Of a stretch of DNA of 18,166 nt, positions 13,396-18,166 are shown piece by piece. The translations under genes and the position numbers were made by a program. The notes beneath the pieces were generated by a model. That model did no database searches, was not told the DNA's origin, and saw nothing but the letters and a program-made list of their open reading frames with translations. This stretch comes from Chloroflexota bacterium. GTDB lineage: Bacteria > Chloroflexota > FW602-bin22 > JACPRP01. The stretch covers positions 1 to 18,166 of the forward strand of contig JACQUC010000044.1 of assembly GCA_016210495.1 (NCBI GenBank). The letters are read 5' to 3'. Position 1 is the first letter of the stretch. Every line of letters begins with the position of its first letter.

Positions 13396-15711
13396 TTACC
13401 TCGATACCCTGGGCGCCACGACGACCAATGTGATCGAGTACGGGGAAAGCTTGATCTGGGACCTGTCGGAGATGAAACTGACATCCGGAAGTTTCACTAT
13501 TCTCTTGAGGTCCTTCTTCGAGAACTCGTACACAGCCGCTTTGCCAGCACCTTCAAAGCCTCTCACGTCAATAGCTACGTTTGCTTCGGTCACAGGCATC
13601 TTATTGATCAGGACCACTTTGAGCTCTCCGGTTGCGCTATCTCTGCTGGCGTAGGCAGCAAGTCGATCATCGTCGCTTGTCCGGACCCGGACGGATACAT
13701 CACCAAAGCGGGAATAGGCCCCGTCATAGTTCCGGTACATTCGCCAAGCCCAATAGCCGGGACTTACGTCGGGAGGTGCCGTCCAGTAGTTGGCAAGGTA
13801 GACACCTTCGCGCCCGAATATCCCCAATACGTCCGCTATCGCCAACGCTCCATTGATGCGCCCGTCGGCGCCCCAGTTCCACTCCGATATCCCGATCTTT
13901 GTGTCCGGGTATTCCGCTGCTATCCACTCCTTAAGCCGTGGTATTAGCTGCACGTTTGGCCCGTCTCGCGTATTGGCTACCCACGATTCCTCAGCATAGG
14001 TTGGGCTCCACAGACTCTGCGTAGATCTCAGCCGCAACGCTTGGGTCGCTGCATTAGTCAGTTTCGAGTACACCCCCTGCGCCGACGGATAGTGGTGAAC
14101 ATCCAACACATCCAGCGTCCGACGCCCAAGCGCAGCGTCGTGCTCCCTTACTTTGCGCAAGAACCAAATGAGGAATGGCGCGTCTCCGTGTGCCATTCGG
14201 TCGGCACGCGCTAGGAAGGCGTCGTTCCCACGGTCCAGCGCTGAATACCAGAGGCCGGACCAACCAGAGATTACCGGACCGGTTATCTCTGCCTCGAGGT
14301 CGACTGCCTTTACGGCGTCGGCATACTCAATGAACCGACTTAGCGCATCGTCGTAGCCTACTCTGACAGGCGCCACGTCTGCGTGGGTGTCATCTGCCCA
14401 CAAGTCCATCTCGTTGTCCATCGCGTACAGCCTTATCCCACCCATCCGCGCGCTCCTAAAAGTGCTCACCAGGTAGTTCACCCATTCGTCCTGAAACACC
14501 GCGTCGTCGGCCGTGTCGGGGGGATAGCTAAATGAGCTTCCCTTCCTGGCGTATGACCTCATGCTCGTTCCGTTGCGGTTCTCGGTCGGATCGTAGCCGG
14601 CTATAGCCTCGGACTCGGGGCCTAACCGTTCTCCTCCTTGCCTTGGCACGTTTATGGATTGAGTGGCGTTGTTGCCGTCCTTAGCGACCCAACCGATGGT
14701 CGGAATCGTAAGAAAGGACTCGGCTCCCACAGATCTGTTTCTCGTAACGAAATCAAGGGATGCCTTTCCCGGTGTTTCGTCCCCACCTGCTTGCGGGAGG
14801 TTGCGGAATTCCCAGTCCGAGCCAGCGTTGGACGCGTTGATCTCCCAGTTGTGCCTGGTTCTGGCGTTGCCTCCCCACCTCACTACCGATACTCCCATTT
14901 CCTTGAAGTACGGCTCCGCTCCTCTGGAATAACCCACCCCATAGATGAGTGGGCTGATCGCGTGTACGTCTGTCGCAGCCTCCACGCTCACCGCCATATC
15001 AACGGATGATGGCGTCGTTGCATTCGATGCGTGATAGAATTCGATGTCGTCTAAGTAGACCGTGGGCTGCGTGGCTCCGGTCGTATCCTGCAACATCAGC
15101 CTCGTAATGGTGGAGTCCTCGGCGTCCAACTCCGACAGTGGTATGTCCACCAAACGCCACTCGTTCGCGGCGATGCTTCCTCCCTCTGCGTAGTCACCTA
15201 TGTTTACTCTGGGTCCATACTCCCCCTGCTGTGAGAGCGCCAGCCCGAACTTCTGGTTGCCGGCTGTCCCACCATTGACATAGAACCTGATGCCAGTGTA
15301 CTGAGTCGTATCGAAGTCGGTCACGGGGGTAATCGACAATGCTGCCCATCCAACAGAATTCGTGAACGATATGGCGTACTTGCCGGAATGGACGAACGCA
15401 GTTGATGAGTAGTTGACTTTCGAGTTCCACGACAGCTCGTCCCATCCGATCAGGGAATCGGCGTAGACGACGAGGACCTTGTCGGCCTGCGTGGGACCGG
15501 CGGCATAGGCTGGCTTCACGCCATGTGAGGACAAGGCCGCTTTTTGTAGGCCGGCCAACTTCACGGCGATCCTCTTGGGCCACGCCTGCCCGTTCTGCAG
15601 CTTAGTCGCCGTACTCCAAATCATTCCCCAGGCCGGGTAAAGCGCTGCCAAGGTGAAACACAAGATGGTAAGCCACACGATTGTTTTGGTGCCACGCTTC
15701 TTGTCACCCAT
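13396..15711 (-). CDS. GH44 family glycanase, copy 2 (membrane-anchored or secreted)
   Basis: 771-aa full-length GH44 protein. Residues 11-31 are a hydrophobic signal or anchor after a KKR cluster; an AYA-A site near 68-71 could be a late cleavage point. Residues 78-226 form a carbohydrate-binding-like beta-sandwich (DSLIGWDELSW through TVYLDDIEFY), and about 240 onward the GH44 region. RWGGNARTRHNWE is at 278-290. E434 in MDNEMDLW is the likely acid/base and E610 in GISEWNWG the likely nucleophile, 176 residues apart. A C-terminal beta domain starts near 668. It is closely similar to copy 1 throughout but lacks the Thr/Pro linker and hydrophobic tail. The ATG at 15711 is chosen over one at 15789 because AGGAG lies five bases upstream and the signal helix then sits correctly. 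It overlaps the upstream methyltransferase stop by 8 bases, so it is a true member of the polysaccharide operon. Confidence 0.94.
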   Translation of the reverse strand: MGDKKRGTKTIVWLTILCFTLAALYPAWGMIWSTATKLQNGQAWPKRIAVKLAGLQKAALSSHGVKPAYAAGPTQADKVLVVYADSLIGWDELSWNSKVNYSSTAFVHSGKYAISFTNSVGWAALSITPVTDFDTTQYTGIRFYVNGGTAGNQKFGLALSQQGEYGPRVNIGDYAEGGSIAANEWRLVDIPLSELDAEDSTITRLMLQDTTGATQPTVYLDDIEFYHASNATTPSSVDMAVSVEAATDVHAISPLIYGVGYSRGAEPYFKEMGVSVVRWGGNARTRHNWEINASNAGSDWEFRNLPQAGGDETPGKASLDFVTRNRSVGAESFLTIPTIGWVAKDGNNATQSINVPRQGGERLGPESEAIAGYDPTENRNGTSMRSYARKGSSFSYPPDTADDAVFQDEWVNYLVSTFRSARMGGIRLYAMDNEMDLWADDTHADVAPVRVGYDDALSRFIEYADAVKAVDLEAEITGPVISGWSGLWYSALDRGNDAFLARADRMAHGDAPFLIWFLRKVREHDAALGRRTLDVLDVHHYPSAQGVYSKLTNAATQALRLRSTQSLWSPTYAEESWVANTRDGPNVQLIPRLKEWIAAEYPDTKIGISEWNWGADGRINGALAIADVLGIFGREGVYLANYWTAPPDVSPGYWAWRMYRNYDGAYSRFGDVSVRVRTSDDDRLAAYASRDSATGELKVVLINKMPVTEANVAIDVRGFEGAGKAAVYEFSKKDLKRIVKLPDVSFISDRSQIKLSPYSITLVVVAPRVSR

Positions 15712-16597
15712 AGCTACTCCTGCCAAACCTCGCATCTGATAGCTTCTGCTGCCCACGCTTGACCAAGGTAATTGCTGCGCCGACAGCACGATTCCGCTGC
15801 TCTTTGTCTAGCGTCCGCACGAGACATCTCTCCAGCAGCGGCTGAAGCCACAGCAACGGCACCTTCCAGAGCAGCGGAATTCGGCACCAGCAGCGATTGA
15901 AACTGACATATGGCTCACCGAAGTAGGTGACACCCCTGATTTGCAGGCCAGATGGCTCTATCAAACGTCTCGCCAACGCACCATCGTCATAGCGCCGCTG
16001 ATAGAACAGTTTGTTTTCGCCCTTCCGCTGCCCGAAAACTTCGTCTCGAAACTCCTCCGAGTACCCTTCGTGCCTGTATGGGACGGTCAAGCACGCAATT
16101 CCGCCTGGCCTCAAGGTTCTGCCTATTTCGGCCATCGCCTTCGTGTCACCGTCGTCTGGGATGTGTTCGATAACCGAAATTGAGAATATCTTGTCGAAAA
16201 AACCATCGGGATAGGTCATGGATCTCGCATCCTGGATGTCGAGCACCAGCCGACTGCCGATTGAATCGCCGACCCCAATTCCTCTCAAGAAGATCTCGGC
16301 TGGCCCTATGAAATAATCGCGGATGTCCGTGGCGTAGATCCGCGCTTCCGATTTGGCGGCAAGATATAGAAAAGCCATCTTCGGACTCCCAATGTCGAGA
16401 ATCCTGTCGCCAGAGGATGCATCAATCTCCTTGAAGACTAGAGAGAACTCTGTGCCTCGGATGTACGACAACGGATTGATGATCCTAGCCAGCGGTTCCC
16501 TGTAGAACCCGGGCTTTAGAGACCTAATACCCAAGGCCACGCTGAACGCAAAATAGTCCAAGATGCCGCCGGCGTCAGCTTGTGTGTGAGGTGTCAT
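15704..16597 (-). CDS. Class I SAM-dependent methyltransferase
   Basis: 297-aa methyltransferase. A 60-residue N-terminal region (REPLARIINPLSYIRGTEF) precedes RILDIGSPKMAFLYLA (motif I, 65-80; the usual second Gly of GxGxG is replaced by Pro-Lys), YATDIRDYF (motif II), LVLDIQDARSMTYPDGFFDKI and SISVIEHIPDDGD, then LRPGGIACLTVPY. The C-terminus carries WKVPLLWLQPLLERCLVRTL, an amphipathic hydrophobic stretch that may sit on the membrane. Sugar or lipid-linked glycan methylation is inferred from context. The ATG at 16597 overlaps the upstream GT2 end by 23 bases; a TTG at 16618 is possible but weaker. Its stop overlaps the GH44 start. Confidence 0.87.
   Translation of the reverse strand: MTPHTQADAGGILDYFAFSVALGIRSLKPGFYREPLARIINPLSYIRGTEFSLVFKEIDASSGDRILDIGSPKMAFLYLAAKSEARIYATDIRDYFIGPAEIFLRGIGVGDSIGSRLVLDIQDARSMTYPDGFFDKIFSISVIEHIPDDGDTKAMAEIGRTLRPGGIACLTVPYRHEGYSEEFRDEVFGQRKGENKLFYQRRYDDGALARRLIEPSGLQIRGVTYFGEPYVSFNRCWCRIPLLWKVPLLWLQPLLERCLVRTLDKEQRNRAVGAAITLVKRGQQKLSDARFGRSSYG
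15717..15721 (-). promoter_or_regulatory. Shine-Dalgarno deciding the 15711 start
   Basis: AGGAG on the minus strand, five bases before the ATG of GH44 copy 2. It lies inside the last codons of the upstream methyltransferase, showing that the glycanase is translated as part of the polysaccharide operon. Confidence 0.7.
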
Positions 16598-17594
16598 GCC
16601 CTTGATCCCCCACGGCAAAACGATGTCGCTCTACCTCTCGCCAGAAGACGACGCTTCCCCCAAGCTCATCGCTGAAACCCTGCCAGTAGAGCAAGTTCGA
16701 GATTCCGCTGTACAGGTACCGGGTGAGACGACTCATTCCAAGGTAATCACCGCACTGGGCCACGTATCGGAGTAGCCCAATCAATAAACCCGAAACTGTC
16801 CCGTGATCGAGGCAAATCGCCACAGATAGCCGAACGAGGATGTTGGCGCCGCGGAAGGAAGCAAACCTTGCGCCAAGCGTACCCCGATATCCCTTGTCCC
16901 TGCACATCAATACGTCAAGCCTGCCGTATTGGTAAGAGATCCTACGCCAGCCTTCGTACGACTGATAGCCGCAATGGATGCCATTTGCCTTAGGGTTGAA
17001 GCAGAAATGGAGGCCGCCGCGTTCCAGCCTGTAACCCAGGTCGATGTCCTCCGCCCGGGTCATGCTTTCGTCGAAGCCGCCCACACTTACTAGATGGCGT
17101 CTACGAACCGAGAAGTTGCCACTGTACACGTGGCGCGCCGTCGTGCGGCGTCGTTTCTGAGCCAGGGTCTCAAAGTGCCTTTCCAACAGTTGTTCTTCCC
17201 ACTTGCTCCAACCAGGCCGCTTCGACCGAGGCGGTGGTGATACCCGCCCGATCACCACGGCATTATCGTCTCCCTCGTGCCAGCGAACGTGCTCCTCCAC
17301 CAAATCGGGAAGGGGTATCACGTCGTCGTCTATGAATAGAACGATATCCCCAGCAGCCTCCTCGATGCCTCGGTTCCGGGCCCGGGCCACGCCGCTCTGG
17401 CGCTGCCAGTAGGATCTGAGGCCGTAAGGAAGTTGGAGGTTGCGAAGCATCTCCATCGTGCCATCCTCCGAGCCGTCGGCGACAACCACCACCTCAAACC
17501 GGCTGGCAGGGTGCGTTTGTCGAGCCAGTGCGTCCAGCACCTCACGTAGTAGCTCACGGCGATTGTGAGTGGGGATAACGACGCTCAGCTTCAC
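16575..17594 (-). CDS. Glycosyltransferase family 2 (GT-A)
   Basis: 339-aa non-processive GT2 enzyme. VKLSVVIPTHNRRELL opens the nucleotide-binding fold; VVVADGSEDGT binds the base and ribose. DDD at 89-91 in LFIDDDVIP is the metal-binding DxD. SGNFSVRRRHLVSVGGFDE and RAEDIDLGYRLE (E182-D183) form the acceptor and base region. A C-terminal hydrophobic stretch (ILVRLSVAICLDHGTVSGLLIGLLRYV) may associate with the membrane. It would transfer a single sugar to the growing repeat. An open frame runs much farther upstream to 18089, but that part is antiframe to the acyltransferase gene. The GTG at 17594 places Met at the normal family N-terminus, though no clear Shine-Dalgarno precedes it. The true start could lie some codons upstream within the 53-base gap. 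Confidence 0.88.
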   Translation of the reverse strand: MKLSVVIPTHNRRELLREVLDALARQTHPASRFEVVVVADGSEDGTMEMLRNLQLPYGLRSYWQRQSGVARARNRGIEEAAGDIVLFIDDDVIPLPDLVEEHVRWHEGDDNAVVIGRVSPPPRSKRPGWSKWEEQLLERHFETLAQKRRRTTARHVYSGNFSVRRRHLVSVGGFDESMTRAEDIDLGYRLERGGLHFCFNPKANGIHCGYQSYEGWRRISYQYGRLDVLMCRDKGYRGTLGARFASFRGANILVRLSVAICLDHGTVSGLLIGLLRYVAQCGDYLGMSRLTRYLYSGISNLLYWQGFSDELGGSVVFWREVERHRFAVGDQGHDTSHTS

Positions 17595-17647
17595 TTCGGT
17601 TGTCGCGATAGTTACGAAACTCTGCAATGGTAGCACTCTCAATGCTC

Positions 17648-18040
17648 TTACCTCGTCTCCAAGCGCCTGATCACACGAGCAGGAACCCCTGCCGCAATCG
17701 AATGCCGCGGAATGGACCTCGTAACGACGCTGCCGGCACCGATTGAGGAGCCTCTGCCAATCGTAACTCCTTTGAGAACGATGACCCGTGTTCCGAGCCA
17801 AGTGTCGTCCTCGATGACCACCGGTCGCGACTCCGGCCGCGCAAGATGGTCCTCGGCAGAGTGCAAATCGTTGTCGGTGATTATGCAGTGCGTGCCGATC
17901 TGACAGTTGTTGCCGATCGTGACCGATTTGAATGCGGAGATCGTCGTGCCCCGGTTGATGTACACCGAGTTGCCGATCTCCAGTCTTCCTCCAGGAAAGC
18001 TGATCAATTCGCTCGGCGTTATCATCGAAACAATCCGCAC
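17648..18040 (-). CDS. Short hexapeptide-repeat acyltransferase
   Basis: 130-aa left-handed beta-helix acyltransferase, likely a sugar O-acetyltransferase. Hexapeptide turns are LEIGNSVYINRGTTISA, VTIGNNCQIG, VVIEDDTWLGTRVIVLKGVTIGRGSSIGAGSVVTRSIPRHSIAAGVPARVI. H60 in DNDLHSAEDH is the probable catalytic His and the loop after it the usual excursion. The GTG at 18040 has AGGGG about five bases upstream. The protein is short for the family. In the same frame, codons just before the GTG read R-Y-L-G-D-R, which looks like the family's LGDxVRI opening, but no start codon precedes them before a TGA. So either the GTG is a genuine late start or the original 5' end has been eroded or frameshifted. 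Confidence 0.85.
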   Translation of the reverse strand: MRIVSMITPSELISFPGGRLEIGNSVYINRGTTISAFKSVTIGNNCQIGTHCIITDNDLHSAEDHLARPESRPVVIEDDTWLGTRVIVLKGVTIGRGSSIGAGSVVTRSIPRHSIAAGVPARVIRRLETR

Positions 18041-18060
18041 CCTGTCCCCTAGATATCTTC

Positions 18061-18089
18061 ATATGACGAGATCTTAACGAATGAGTCAA
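18061..18089 (-). promoter_or_regulatory. Weak candidate promoter ahead of the acyltransferase
   Basis: On the minus strand TTGACT (18084-18089) is followed after 17 bases by TCATAT (18061-18066). The -35 match is good and the -10 match poor (three of six). It lies in the 52-base gap after the partial gene at the right edge and before the GTG at 18040. It could start the decoration operon, but read-through from upstream is equally possible. Confidence 0.22.
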
Positions 18090-18092
18090 GTT

Positions 18093-18166
18093 TCATGCAG
18101 CCTTGCCCAGTTTGGCCCGGTCGATGATCTGCACGATTTGACGATCTACCTCGGCCAATGCGTCCG
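18093..18166 (-). CDS. 3' end of an unidentified gene (partial)
   Basis: The frame is open from the right edge to a TGA at 18093-18095. The last 23 residues include EVDRQIVQIIDRAKLGKAA, an amphipathic helical tail with a basic end. It is in the same direction as the polysaccharide genes and 52 bases upstream of the acyltransferase. Too little is visible to assign a function. Confidence 0.6.
   Translation of the reverse strand, partial: DALAEVDRQIVQIIDRAKLGKAA

Noticed and set aside
1..15711. Inverted GH44 copies as arms of a composite transposon
   Set aside because: No transposase, terminal repeats or target duplications were seen, and the copies are diverged at synonymous sites.
17600..18089. 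N-terminal extension of the GT2 frame up to an ATG near 18061
   Set aside because: It overlaps the hexapeptide acyltransferase out of frame and has no family-like sequence; the GT-A fold begins at VKLSVVIPTHN.

Overview
The window reads as part of a surface- or exopolysaccharide biosynthesis locus from a moderately GC-rich bacterium. The best taxonomic hint is Chloroflexota (Anaerolineae-like). The left-hand glycanase carries a Thr/Pro-Ala linker and ends in a short hydrophobic tail (RLFLPYV followed by a basic end), both common in secreted proteins of that phylum. This is inferred from protein style only; there is no rRNA or housekeeping marker.

Layout. On the left, the plus strand carries the 3' part of a secreted GH44 glycanase gene (1-1991) that enters from outside the window. 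Everything else is on the minus strand and is read right to left. It runs from the last codons of an unidentified gene (18093-18166) down to a membrane GT2 synthase (2465-3712) and a broken histidine-kinase ATPase domain (2018-2367). The minus-strand order is: hexapeptide acyltransferase; GT2 glycosyltransferase; SAM methyltransferase; a second GH44 glycanase with a membrane anchor or signal; a 47-residue two-helix membrane protein; O-antigen-ligase/Wzy-type membrane protein; methyltransferase; second hexapeptide acyltransferase; NodB-type polysaccharide deacetylase; FemAB/BioF2-like N-acyltransferase; methyltransferase with a C-terminal zinc ribbon; two GT4 glycosyltransferases; methyltransferase with an N-terminal zinc ribbon; processive-type GT2 synthase; kinase remnant. 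From about 18 kb down to 4.96 kb most junctions are overlaps or gaps under 75 bases, so this is probably one or two long operons. A 150-base gap with a promoter-like sequence precedes the last methyltransferase.

How the parts fit. The glycosyltransferases build the glycan. Four methyltransferases, two hexapeptide acyltransferases, a deacetylase and a FemAB-like enzyme would decorate it. The ligase/polymerase joins or transfers chains outside the membrane, and GH44 would cut the polymer. GH44 is known as a plant-glucan/xyloglucan endoglucanase family, so a GH44 gene translationally coupled inside a polysaccharide operon, with a second diverged copy on the other strand at the far side of the cluster, is the most interesting feature. 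It suggests a biosynthesis-linked glycanase analogous in role to BcsZ or PslG. No tRNA, rRNA, CRISPR array, insertion sequence or attachment site was seen.
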